Part shown: in pieces, positions 50,571 through 60,966 of the stretch
Numbering within the stretch: position 1 is the stretch's first letter
How the letters are laid out: each line of letters begins with the position of its first letter
Source: Flaveria trinervia
Lineage: Eukaryota > Streptophyta > Magnoliopsida > Asterales > Asteraceae
Reading direction: 5' to 3'
Length of the DNA stretch: 64,000 nucleotides
Assembly: GCA_025506515.1 (NCBI GenBank)
Contig: CM046452.1
Span: 41,677,874 to 41,741,873, forward strand
The notes under the pieces: model-generated
Seen by the model: only the letters and a program-made list of their open reading frames with translations
Database searches by the model: none
What the model was told of the DNA's origin: nothing
Program-made: the position numbers and the translations under genes

Positions 50571-51483
50571 AAACCTACTCAAAGTTAATCAGCTCAATAG
50601 CTGATATTAGATATTTAAATCTCTGTTCATTAAAAGCTTTTGTAAACAGATCAGCATATTGTTCATCTGTGTGAACTTTGACCTGTTTAATTAATCCCTT
50701 TTTATAGTTATCTCTTATTAAATGATACCTGATATTGATGTGTTTGGTCCTTAAGTGCTATACAAGATTCTCTATAATTTAGGTAGCACTGTTGTTGTCT
50801 ATGTGAATGGGAGTCTCCTTGAAGTTTAACCCATAGTCCAGCATCTGATTCTGAATCCAAAGCACTTGAGCATAGCAGCTTGCAGCAGCAATGTATTCAG
50901 CTTCAGCAGTTGATGCAGAGACACATGATTGTTTCTTGCATTGCCATGAGACAACCCTAGATGTAGACTTTGCAGTTATGTTACAACCACCATAATCACT
51001 ATCTCTATAAGCATACAGATTGAAGTCAGGATTCTTTGGGTACCATAAACCAAGTGTTGAAGCACCTTTGAGGTATCTTAGAATCCTCTTGACAGTGATG
51101 AGGTGAGACATCTTAGGGTTGGATTGATATCTTGCACAAATGCATGTAGCAAACATAATATCAGGCCTGCTAGCAGTAAGATACATAAAAGACCCAATCA
51201 TAGCCCTATATAAGTGTTCATCTACACACTCCCCCTTAAGATTAGGTCCAAGGGAGTGGTTTCTGGCTATGGTTGTCTTAGCAATCTTACAATCAGTCAT
51301 GTTGAACCTCTTAAGTACGTCTACATACTTTGACTGACTTATAAAGATGCCATCTTCAACTTTCTTCATTTGAATTCCGAAAAAGAAATTGAGTTCCCCC
51401 ATGGCACTTATTTCAAATATGTCTTTCATCAAAGTCTTTACAGAGCTTTGGATTAGTTGAACCAAAGATGATGTCATCCACAT
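50571..51483 (-). pseudogene. Complex H RT C-terminal part and RNase H (broken)
   Basis: The open part (50779-51483) includes GELNFFFGIQMKKVEDGIFI, YLTASRPDIMFATCICARYQ, RDSDYGGCNITAKSTSR and STAEAEYIAAASCYAQVLWI. It has lost 24 bp around SGRCQFLSG relative to A. Beyond a stop near 50780 the frame continues with HTDEQYADLFTKAF, the normal end of Copia RNase H, to about 50583. An 8-bp deletion just after YVDD (near 51430) separates it from the rest of RT. Confidence 0.88.
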
Positions 51484-52080
51484 ACACTTGAACTAGCAAT
51501 ATGTCATTTCCCTGTCCTTTGATGAAGAGAGTTCCATCTATAGTACCTCTCTTGTATCCATGTTTGCAAAGATACTCAGACAGTGTCTCATACCACTACC
51601 TAGGTGCCTGATGCAGCCCATAAAGAGCTTTGTCAAGATCGCAGACATAATCAGGATGATCAAGATCTACAAAACCAGGTGGCTGTTTGACATACACCTC
51701 TTCATCAATTACTCCATACAGAAAAGCACACTTCACATCAAACTGAAAGACCTTGAAGTTCTTGGATGTAGCAAATGCTAGGAATTTCCTAACAGCTTCC
51801 AGTCTTGTTACCGGAGCAAAGACATCAGTGTAGTCAATCCCTTCTTCTTGTGTGTATCCTTGAACAACTAGTCTAGCTTTGTTCTTGATGATAATGCCTC
51901 TATCATCCTTCTTATTCCTAAACACTCATTTGGTACCAATGATAGTCTTCCCATAAGGAAGAGGACAAAGGTTTCAAACTTTCTGCCTTCTGAATTGAAG
52001 CAGCTCCTGTTGCATAGCTTTAACCTAACTTCCATCTTTTAGAGCCTCATCAACTTTCTTTGGCTCTATCTGGGACAAGA
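51461..52080 (-). pseudogene. Complex H RT N-terminal part
   Basis: It encodes FRNKKDDRGIIIKNKARLVV, FAPVTRLEAVRKFLAFATSK, FQFDVKCAFLYGVIDEEVYV and QAPR, then GTLFIKG and the catalytic YVDDIIFG at 51461-51486. Stops occur near 51595 (W to stop in R*WYETLS) and 51927. Upstream, GSWVKAMQQE-like sequence near 52030 also has a stop. Confidence 0.87.
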
Positions 52081-52089
52081 AACAAGAGT

Positions 52090-52858
52090 GAATACAAACA
52101 TTTGCTTCATGGGTTTGTCCTCTAGTTCTTACCCCTGTGACAACATCTCCAATGATGTTTGTGGTGGGGTGAAACTTGTGGATCCTAAGCTGAGGGATCA
52201 TAGCAAGTTGCTAAGAAAAATCTAAATTAAAGAAATTTAGATCTGTCATAGATGTTTCTCCCACCACATCAGCACACTTATCAAGAGAAACTTGATCCAA
52301 GCAGTGTGTGACATCATTGATGTTATCATCTATGGTGTGGTTGTTGGCATCAAGAAATTCTTGATCACTGTCACCACCACCATTGTTGTCTTCCACGATT
52401 GAGGTATCGTTATCTGGTTATGGAGCCTCTGAGCTAGAATTTGAAGGCATCCCAGATGTATTAGCTGAGTTTGTCATTGTAGTGCTGACAGAAACCTCAT
52501 TTGTAGAAGTAGTTCCAACTGGAGCTGCAGATGTATGACTTGAAGGTCTTTTTTCCTCAAATCTTGGATCAGGATCACCTGTATTTATATTTTTTGTAGA
52601 TCCTAAAACGTTCTCATAAGATTTGTTAAAAAAGTTGGTAACTAAATCAAGATCAAATAGCCAATCAGGACCAGTGTCAGCCACACAAGGTGTGTGTTCA
52701 TTGAAAGTCACATTGGCTGACTCCTTAACAATTCTAGTTCTGAGATTGTATACTCTATATGCCTTAGCTTGGAAAGAGTATCCAATAAAATGTCCATTAT
52801 CTGATTTGTCAGCAAATTTGACAATTTGATCTTTGATATTCAAGATAGTGCAAGGTCA
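52090..52858 (-). pseudogene. Complex H integrase C-terminal part and INT-RT linker
   Basis: The ORF 52418-52843 reads IVKFADKSDNGHFIGYSFQA and KAYRVYNLRTRIVKESANV, then a Ser/Thr-rich linker. A stop near 52415 is followed by the acidic piece MEDNNGGGDSDQEFLDANNH and, in fragments, the GDVVTGVRTRGQ block. It is closely similar to A over its length. Confidence 0.85.
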
Positions 52859-53700
52859 TCAAAATGACCTGAGAAAACCAATGAAAGGTTTCCTCTTGTG
52901 CCAAAGTTCATAAGGAGTCTTGCCATGAGTCTTAACCACTAAAACTCTTTTCTGCACATAGCAGGCAATGTTGCCTGCCTCTGCCCAGAAGGTGATGGGC
53001 AGCTTAGAGTCAGACAACATGGTTCTTGCAGCTTCAATCAGTGTCATGTTTCTCCTCTCAGCAACACCATTCTGCTGAGGAGTCCTAGGAGCACTGTATT
53101 GTTTTGTAATACCCTTTTCATCACAAAATGTATCAAGGATTTGGTTCTTAAATTCAATTCCTTGATCATATCTTATGATCTTGAACTTGTGATCAAATTG
53201 ATTCTCAATCTTCAAGATGAAGCTTTTCAGAATCTCAGGAGTCTCATCCTTAGTTCTAAGAAAGAAGACCCAAGTGAATCTTGTAAAGTCATCTGTGATC
53301 ACCAAACAGTAAGAGGTCCTTCCTAGACTCATTACACTGATAGGGCCAAAGAGATCCATATGTAACAAGTGTAGGGGTGTAGTGATGGAGTTCTTTTCCT
53401 TAGGCTTGTGAGATACCTTATGCTGCTTCCCTTTTAGGCATGCAACACAATGGTCATCACTTGTAAACTCTTTCTTTGGCATTCCAATCACCAGATCATG
53501 TTTAATTAGTTTATTAATGGTCTTAAAGTTTCCATGGCATATTCTTTTATGCCATAGGAAAGACTCATCACTATTGGCTTTAGACAGAAATCATGAAACT
53601 TCTCCTGAGGGAGATGTTTCTTGCAATTACATCTTGTACATGTTCCCTTTCCTGGGGGCTCTAAGCAGGATGTGCTCATAAGGAATGACCACTCCAGACT
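52859..53700 (-). pseudogene. Complex H pre-integrase domain and integrase core
   Basis: A 210-codon open segment (52859-53491) covers the end of the HHCC domain (CVACLKGKQHKVSHKP) and the complete core with its acidic triad in HMDLFGP, RYDQGIEF and NGVAERRN. Upstream, a frameshift and stop separate the HHCC N-terminal half (53500-53600). The region ends at about 53699, where the protease should begin but gag-spacer sequence appears instead. Confidence 0.9.
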
Positions 53701-54560
53701 TGGTCTTTCTTAAACTTCCACACCACCTTTGGAGTCTTGGACTTGACCTTTAAAACATCGGAAGCTTTTGGGACTTCGGAAGTTTTGATGACTGAACCTT
53801 CGGAAGATTCTGCAGACATTGCAGTAGACTTCAATGCTTTGAAAGAATTCCTTTCTTTCAAGACCAACTTCTCTCCTGAAGGTAATTTTCCACTTGCCTT
53901 CTTCTTAGATTTGGAGCTTCCGAATGAAACAAATTTTCCTTCCAAAGCTTGAATCTTCTTGGAACTCTTTGAAGTCTTTGTCTTGTTCATATGGAAAGTA
54001 CCTTTAGGATTGTATGGACAATCCTTAGCAATGTGAGTGGTACTTTCATACATGACACACACCAATTTCTTTTTCACACGAGTTTTTGCTGGGAACAAGA
54101 CTGTCTTTGGTCACATCCCTTCTCCATCTTCATCTTTGTAGATACTAAGACAATTCTTTTGGGCTAAGAACTGTTCTTGGAGTTTGATGGTCCAGGCTAT
54201 ACAGCAGTGGTACACAGCAGATCAGTCTTCTTCTTGTTACTGAGATGATTTGAACAAGAACCAAAACTCTTAGTAGAAGAGTTTTGGTTGATGTCTTCAG
54301 TCTTTACTACTTCAAACCCTATAGAGATGAAAACTTATTTCTACTTAGAGTCAAAAGTAGCATTGATCTCTTGAGCCTTCCTTGCTTTTCTTTTTCTATT
54401 TCTGATCAAGTTCTTTCTCATGGACTTGGTCATCACAGTCTTCTTCTTCTCCTCAAAGGATAGTGGCCCTTCTTAGAATCCTCCTCTTCACTCTTATCTG
54501 AGGAATTCTTCACTATCTCTTCTTCATCATCTTCACTCATAGGATCTATGAGAGAAAGCT
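53676..54560 (-). pseudogene. Complex H gag C-terminal half with second zinc knuckle, fused to pre-integrase
   Basis: The ORF 53676-54098 starts with KKKLVCVMYESTTHIAKDC, the knuckle of element A with the second Cys changed to Tyr, then the Ser/Glu/Lys-rich stretch encoded by TTCGGAAG-type DNA. Its 3' end runs straight into the sequence before integrase, skipping the protease. Upstream pieces (54100-54560) are Ser- and Lys-rich with stops. Confidence 0.8.
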
Positions 54561-55060
54561 TATCTTCACAAGCCCACACCTAGGAGGTCTTACAAACAAG
54601 ATTGTGTGTGGAGGAGCTATCTCATTGGATCCCAGTCCTTGCCTGTCTTGATAGCACACCTTGTTGTGCAGGGATAAGGATATCATGTTCTTGAAGGTCT
54701 CTTCTTCAAGAACAATCTTTTCTGCCCTGGCTTTGCTGATCACAAGCTCAGCCTGGCACTCAGTCAGCTTGGTTATGAGATCTTTGATTTGAGTCCCAAA
54801 ATCTGTGTGCTCTTGTTTTAGAACTAAAATGGTTTTCTCTAAGTCCTCTATCTTTAGTTTATAATCATTTTCAGACTTTATAAAATTAGATTTTAAAATG
54901 TTTAAGGACTAAAGATCAGATCTCATCTCCAAGTTATAGGACCTGTATCTATTTACATTAGCATGCATTCAGGAGTACAGAGATATTCCAATACATTGGC
55001 TTCATCATGATCTGCCATTAGTACTTGGTTTGGAGAAGCATCTTCCACCTGAAAGCTCTA
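54546..55060 (-). pseudogene. Complex H gag coiled-coil region (broken)
   Basis: Fragments align with the coiled coil of A (KIEDLEKTILVLKQEHTDFG-like and LTECQAELVISKARAEK) and with the downstream SNEIAPPHTI block. Stops and indels, for example near 54910 and 54960, break it. Confidence 0.72.
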
Positions 55061-56290
55061 GTCAAAGCCTCCTTCTTCATCAGCAAGAACAACCTGTTGC
55101 TTTGACTTCTTATTCTGGGGAGCTTTGTTAGTGTAGTTGGGTCTGGACTGTGTTTGGACACCACTTGTTCTAGGTGCCTTACACTCTCTGGCAAAATGGC
55201 CCATCAAGTTATAGTTGTAACACTTGACTTTGCCTTTGTCCAGGCCAAACTTTCCACTAGTTGCATTGCTTGGAAACTTCTTTCCATTCCTCTTGTAGAA
55301 CTTCTTGGCTCTGTGAGTGAGAAGAGTCATCTACTGGACTATTTCCATGTATACCAGATCATCTGGATGAATAAAGTCTAGGTCTTCAAGAGTGAAAAGA
55401 GAGTTGCCACAACTTTCATCAGAAGACACAAAAGCTTGAGAAGAGCTTGTCTCTTGGAATGGGCTTCCTTGAGTGTAGTTCTCCCTTGGTGTCTATGGGA
55501 AGGTGATGAAATGACCCTTTGGTGAGTTGTCATGGTAGCATATGAGATGATGTTAGGGTTCTATGCTATCCCCTTCAACCACATGCAGGGCTGAACCCAT
55601 TTGATTGTTGGAGTTGCCAGATGAACCTTGCATGTTCATCTCCATCTAGTAGCCACTGACAATCCCATATAACTCTACCAGAGTAAGAGTTTTGAGATTT
55701 TCAGTCCTCCTGATCACCATACAATAGTGTGTCCACCGCCTAGGAAGTGAGGACATGAACTTCCTTACAATGTCTCTGTTCTCAAGAGGAACTCCTCTAT
55801 CCACAAGGGTATCCATAATCTTAACATACCTGAAGTATTGATGATTCATGGTTTCACCTGTCTTGAAGGTGAAGTTTTCAAACTACTGCTTCAGGAGATC
55901 CTTCTTGTTCTCCTTGGCTTCAGATGAACCCTCATACATCGGTTTCAGTGCAACCCACAGCTGCTTAGCCGTTTTGCACTTCTTGAAACCTCTATACATA
56001 GAGTTTGGAAGGGCAGTTTGAAGGGCTATCATGGCCTTTCTATCAATATTTACTCTCTTCCTATCTTCATCAGAGTAATTAGCCACATCCTTGGGGATCA
56101 TACCAACACTAGTAGCAGAGGGGGTGCTAGGTATGAAAGGTCCATTCTCAACAAACTCCCACATTCTTAAGTCTAGAGACCTGATGAAACCTTCCATTCT
56201 TAGGTACCAGGTATCAAAATCATCAAGAGTGATCAGTGGGGACTTGTTCATGGTTTTAGTTTCCATATCAGTCTTGGAAATGGCTGCCAT
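55058..56290 (-). pseudogene. Complex H gag N-terminal half
   Basis: The ATG at 56290 gives MAAISKTDMETKTMNKSPLI and a UBN2-type domain (FDTWYLRMEGFIRSLDLRMW ... TAKQLWVALKPMYEGSSEAK) to a stop in KKDLLKQ*. In the next piece (55646-55849) MNHQYFRYVKIMDTLVDRGV and KFMSSLPRRWTHYCMVI continue the domain. The knuckle near 55195-55235 reads CYNYNLMGHFAREC with Cys changed to Tyr. The start matches A and the second gag fragment. Confidence 0.86.
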
Positions 56291-56374
56291 TTGAAAAGTT
56301 TAGTTTTTGTGTGTGTGAGGGATCTTAAGATGGTGAGATCTTATATCAAGAGCCTGAAAAGCTCTGATACCAAA

Positions 56375-56967
56375 TGCAGTACCGATGAAGGGGTTTACTT
56401 ACAACACAACAACACAAAGAGGATTTTAACCAAACTTTAATCAAACAGAAAACTGGATTCACCATAAGTTTGACACTAAGAACACAAGTAATAAGTAAGA
56501 GACAGAACAAGAGAACACAAGTGTTTGGTTTTCAAGGATGCAGTATATTGCTTTCTCAAGTTCTATTACAAGTGTTACAAAGCATAAAAGAAAGATACAA
56601 GAACAAGAAATACTTATACTACATCCTATAGCCGGCCATACTATGAAAGCCAGTTGGATACAATTGACTAGACACAAACAAAATCAATTGTAGAGTCAAA
56701 AGACAGATTGCCTTTTGACTAGTGACTATGAGATGCCATAGCTCACATCCTTATCTATTACAAAAAGGATAAAGTACATGAAGTTGAAAGTTTACAGACT
56801 CAAGACCTCAATGTACAGTTACAAAAAGCATGGACCTTTTCACCAACTCATGTAAGTTGGTGACTTTACAGAGATGCAGCGGAAAGATGTCCAGCGTTAT
56901 GGAAAAGTACATCAGATAAAGCATGTGTTAAAAGTCTTCGGAAGAAATCTGTCTTCATGAGTTGAGG
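56375..56967 (-). repeat. LTR2 of complex H, truncated
   Basis: It begins TGCAGTACCG at the primer site of the main unit and matches LTR3 up to CATGAGTTGAGG. There it jumps into gag sequence (TAGCATATGAG). About 230 bp of outer LTR are missing. Confidence 0.9.
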
Positions 56968-57723
56968 TAGCATATGAGATGATGTTGGGGTTTTATGCTA
57001 TCTCTTTAAACCACATGAAGGGATGAACCCATTTAATTGTTAGAGTTGCCAGATGAACCTTGCATGTTCATCTCCATCTGGTAGCCACTGAGAATCCCAT
57101 ATAACTCTATCAGAGTGAGAGTACTGAGGTTCTTAGTCCTCTTGATCACCACACAGTAGTGTGTCTATAGCCTAGGAAGTGAGGACATGAACTTCCTTAC
57201 AATATCTCTGTTCTCAAGAGTAACTCCTCCATCGACAAGGGTATCCACAATCTCAACATACCTAAAGTATTGCTGAGTCATGGTTTTACCTGCTTTGAAG
57301 GTGAGGTTTTCAAACTACTGCTTCAGGAGATCCTTCTAGTTCTCCTTTGCTTCATAGGAACCCTCATACATCAGTTTCAATGCATCCCACAACTGCTTAG
57401 CTGTTTTGATTTCTTGAAACCTCTATATACAAGTTTGGAAGAGCAGCCTGAATGGTTGTGATGACCTTTTGGTCAATCCCTACTCTCTTTCTATCTTTAT
57501 GTGAGTAGTCTGTTACAGCCTTAGGGATCATACCACCACCGATAGCAGAAGGGGTGTATGGTATATAAGGTCCATTCTCAACAGACTCCCACATTCTTGA
57601 GTCTAGAGACCTGATGAAACCTTCCATTCTTAGGCACTAGGTATCAAAGTCTTCAAGAGTGATTAGTGAGGACTTGTTCATGGTTCCAGTTTCCATATTA
57701 GTTTTGGAAATGGCTGCCATTTT
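56968..57723 (-). pseudogene. Second gag fragment of complex H
   Basis: It repeats the gag of the main unit between about 55527 and 56290 with its own stops. From the ATG at about 57723, MAAISKTNMETGTMNKSSLI-like sequence leads to FIRSLDSRMWESVENGPYIP and so on, ending at the LTR2 junction. It is followed on the right by a leader, a decayed primer site (57785-57803) and LTR3, so it is the 5' end of another copy. Confidence 0.85.
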
Positions 57724-57804
57724 AAAAGTTTAGTATTTGTGTGTGTGAGGGATCTAAAAATGGTGAGATCTTATATCAAGAGCCTAGAAAGCTCTGATAT
57801 GAAA

Positions 57805-58604
57805 TACAGGACTGGTGAAGGGGGTCACTTACAACACAACAACACAAAGAGGAGAATAAGCTTAAACTTAATCAATAGTGAACTGGATTAACTTGAAAAG
57901 ATGATACTAAGAACACAAGTAATTAAGTAAGAGATAGAACAAGAGAACAAGTATATGGTTTTCAAGATTGCAGTATATTGCTTTCTCAAGTTCTATTACA
58001 AGTGTTACAAAGCATAAAAGAAAGTTACAAGAACATGAGATACGTATACTACATCCTACAGCCAGCCATACTTTGAAGGCCAGCTAGATACAATTGACTA
58101 GACACAAAACAAAATCAATTGTAGAGTCAAAAGGCAGATTGCCTTTTGACTAGTGACTATGACATGCCATAGCTCACATCCTTATCTATTACAAAAAGGA
58201 TAAAGTACATGAAGTTGAAAGTTTACAGACTCAAGACCTCAATGTACAGTGACCAAAAGCATGGACCTTTTCACCAACTCATGTAAGTTGGTGACTTTAC
58301 AGAGATGCAGCCAAAATGTGTCCAGCTTTATGGAAAAGTACATCAGATAAAACATGTGTTAAAAGTCTTTGGAAGAAATCTGTCTTCATGAGTTGAGGCT
58401 TCGAAAGACTTTGTCTCTGAAGCTTCGGAAGACTTCATCTTTGGCTTCGGAAGATATTGGTCTTGGCTTCGGAAGATTTCTCACTTAGAATATTTCTATT
58501 GCATGTGTGAAACTTCCTAAGCATTCTTCTTTAATGCACTTGTGCAGCATGCAGGATAGACTTTGGATGTTTGGGTTGCATCAGACTCCTCATTAATCTC
58601 TACA
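57805..58604 (-). repeat. LTR3 of complex H (800 bp)
   Basis: The inner end has TACAGGACTGG where A has TGCAGGATC, so the terminal TG is mutated. The outer end CTCTACA abuts ATAGACGTTAT of the Gypsy E LTR. CTTCGGAAG motifs lie at 58400-58485. Confidence 0.9.
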
Positions 58605-59358
58605 ATAGACGTTATATTGAGCAGGGATGATGATGTATGATTTTGTATGTTTATGTATGTATGATGCCCTGTATGTTGATGTTGATTGTTTATGTTTATG
58701 TTCATGTTATGTGTGATTATTTTCCCATGGCTTCACATTAAATGTTAATGAATAAAATGAAAGTATTATGTAACGTTAAGTGGAAAGTAATAAAAAGTAG
58801 AACATGATGAATGAATGCATGCATTAATGAATAAAGGAAAGTAAAGTAAGTCTTGCAAGCCTTGTATGTGGGAACACGCCCAATGAAGGGTGTTAGTCCA
58901 ACAGTGTGTGTGGGTTAGCTACCCCAGAAGGATGCATACCGAGTTCTTACTTTGTGTTTGACCATTTGTATAGAACCTTTGTCGCTTACCCTAGATACTG
59001 TGGCCAGGCTGCTGTGCGCCATGATAGGAGGTCTATGATAGACCTCGGCCCAATATCCTCTTAATGCATGATGGTGGGTATAGTACATGATGATGGTACA
59101 CCTTAATTTACCCTTAGGTACTATGGCCAGGCTGCCATGCGCCATGATGGGGGGTCTATGATAGGCCCCGGCCCAGTACCTACTTTATGCATGACGGTGG
59201 GGTAAAATTCATGGTTTTTGATGGAATGAAAAGAAGTAATGATAAACGTATGAATAAAAGTAACGAAAGTGAATGATAATGACGTACGATGAGTGAACGA
59301 AAGTTAATGAATGAATGTTGACGATAATATCATTATTATCTACGTGTACGTAGATGTG
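58605..59358 (+). repeat. Gypsy E LTR, second portion
   Basis: It continues the LTR from ATAGACGTTATATTGAGC to TACGTGTACGTAGATGTGC and matches 61600-62360 of the downstream LTR. It contains an internal ~123-bp duplication (units with GGCCAGGCTGC and CGCCATGA at about 58995 and 59118). At about 59358 it turns into protease sequence. Confidence 0.88.
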
Positions 59359-60966
59359 CCCTTTGATGTAGAAACTGCCATAGGTAAGTCTACCAGGATT
59401 TCTGTAGTGATAGACGGATGTGATGTGGAAATAGAAGGTCATAAGTTTCCAGTTAGACCATTCGTGATGATCTTAGGTGGGTTCGATGTGGTTCTTGGGA
59501 TGGATTGTCTAGAAGACTACAAGGCGAACATTATGTGTCGCAAGAAGATGATTCGTTTGACAACACCCGACGGGAGTGTGGTGATGGTTTATGGTGACCG
59601 AGTCACTACAATTCCAAAAGTGAGTTCGATGGTGGTGGCAGAAAAGTGTATGTGGCGTGGATGTAGCGCCTACTTCGCTTATGTGAAGGATGTGGAAACG
59701 CCAACACCACAGCTATTCGATGTCCCGGTTGTGTGTGACTTTCCAGATATGTTTCCCGAAGACTTACTAGGAGTGCCACCTGACCGCGAGATCGAGTTTC
59801 AAGTTGATTTGATACCAGGTGCCCAACCTGTAGCCAAGGCACCGTATCATTGGCCTCCAACTGAGACGAAAGAATTGATGGAGCAATTGCAAGAGCTACT
59901 TGATAAGGGGTTTGTTAGACCAAGTATCTCTCCTTGGGGTGCTCCGGTCCTGTTCGTGAAAAAGAAAGAAGGTAGTATGAGGATGTGTATTGACTACCCT
60001 GACCTGAATAAGTTGACGATATAGAACCGATACCCCTTACCGAGAATTGATGATTTGTTTGATCAGCTGCAAGGTGCCAGTTGGTTCTTAAGGATAGATC
60101 TTTGATCGGGCTACTATCAGCTGAGGGTGAAAGAGCAGGATGTCTCTAAAACAGCTTTTCGCATGCGTTATGGTCACTACGAGTTTCTTGTTATGTCATT
60201 TGGCATGACCAACGCGCCAACTGCTTTTATAGACTTGATGAATCGCGTGTTCCGACTGATGTTGGATAAATCAGTGATTATGTTTATCGATGATATCCTA
60301 CTTTACTCCAGGAGTGAAGAGGAGCCTACCGGTCATATTCGAGAGGTGATGGAGACATTGAGAAGGGAGAAGTTGTATGCTACATTCTTCAAATGTGCAT
60401 TCTGGTTGTGTGAGGTCCAATTCTTGGGTCGTGTGGTGAATCTTGATAGGATTATGGTGGACCCGACAAAGGTGGACGCAGTGATGCAATGGAAGTCTCC
60501 AATGACGCCATCCGAGATATGTAGTTTCTTGGGTTTGGTGGGCTACTACAGGAGGTTCATTCAAGACTTCTTTAAGATTGCTTCTCCGCTAATCAAGTTG
60601 ACCCGAAAAGATGTGAAGTTTGTATGGGGTCAAGCTCAAGACAAAGCGACCGAGGAATTAAAGGCGAGGTTGACTCAAGCTCATGTTCTGTCATTACCCG
60701 ATGGAAGTGAAGATCTGGTGGTTTATTCCGATGCTTCCTACTCGGGGTTGGGGTGTGTGTTAATGCAGAGGGGAAAAGTTATAGCCTATGCATCCCGACA
60801 GTTAAAGGTTCATGAGGTCAACTACCCTACTCATGACTTGGAGCTAGTAGCCGTGGTCTTTGCCTTAAAGATTTGGAGGCACTACCTATACGGTACAAAG
60901 TGCACCATATTCACCGACCACAAGAGCTTGAAGTACTTCTTCGAGCAAAAAGATTTGAACATGAGG
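59359..60966 (+). pseudogene. Gypsy E protease-RT-RNase H fragment captured between LTR pieces
   Basis: It starts mid-protease (DVETAIGKSTRISVVIDGCD, GGFDVVLGMDCLEDYKANI), with the DSG active site missing. It continues through the pre-RT block (FPEDLLGVPPDREIEFQVDL), RT with WGAPVLFVKKKEGSMRMCID, a TAG after LNKLTI (60022), a TGA in RIDL*SGYY, then MSFGMTNAPTAF and the catalytic FIDDILLYSR (FIDD at 60283-60294). RNase H follows (VVYSDASYSGLGCVLMQRGK, HDLELVAVVFALKIWRHYLY) to QKDLNMR, where LTR sequence begins. It is open from 60127 to that junction. No integrase is present. Confidence 0.9.

Larger units (their letters stand above)
45536..58604 (-). mobile_element. Copia tandem complex H (LTR-internal-LTR-partial internal-LTR)
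   Basis: It belongs to the family of element A and lies on the minus strand. From left: a leader/primer-site fragment (45536-45609), LTR1 (45610-46431), polypurine tract, a ~9.9-kb internal region, LTR2 cut short (56375-56967), a gag fragment (56968-57723) with leader, and LTR3 (57805-58604). Sharing of LTRs between units is the hallmark of recombination between copies rather than single insertions. The complex interrupts the Gypsy E LTR; ATAGACGTTATRTTG occurs on both sides. Confidence 0.88.

Noticed and set aside
59359..60966. Integrated pararetrovirus (caulimovirus-type) polymerase
   Set aside because: Protease, RT and RNase H match Gypsy C block for block, and the flanks are that family's LTRs. 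No movement or coat protein is present.
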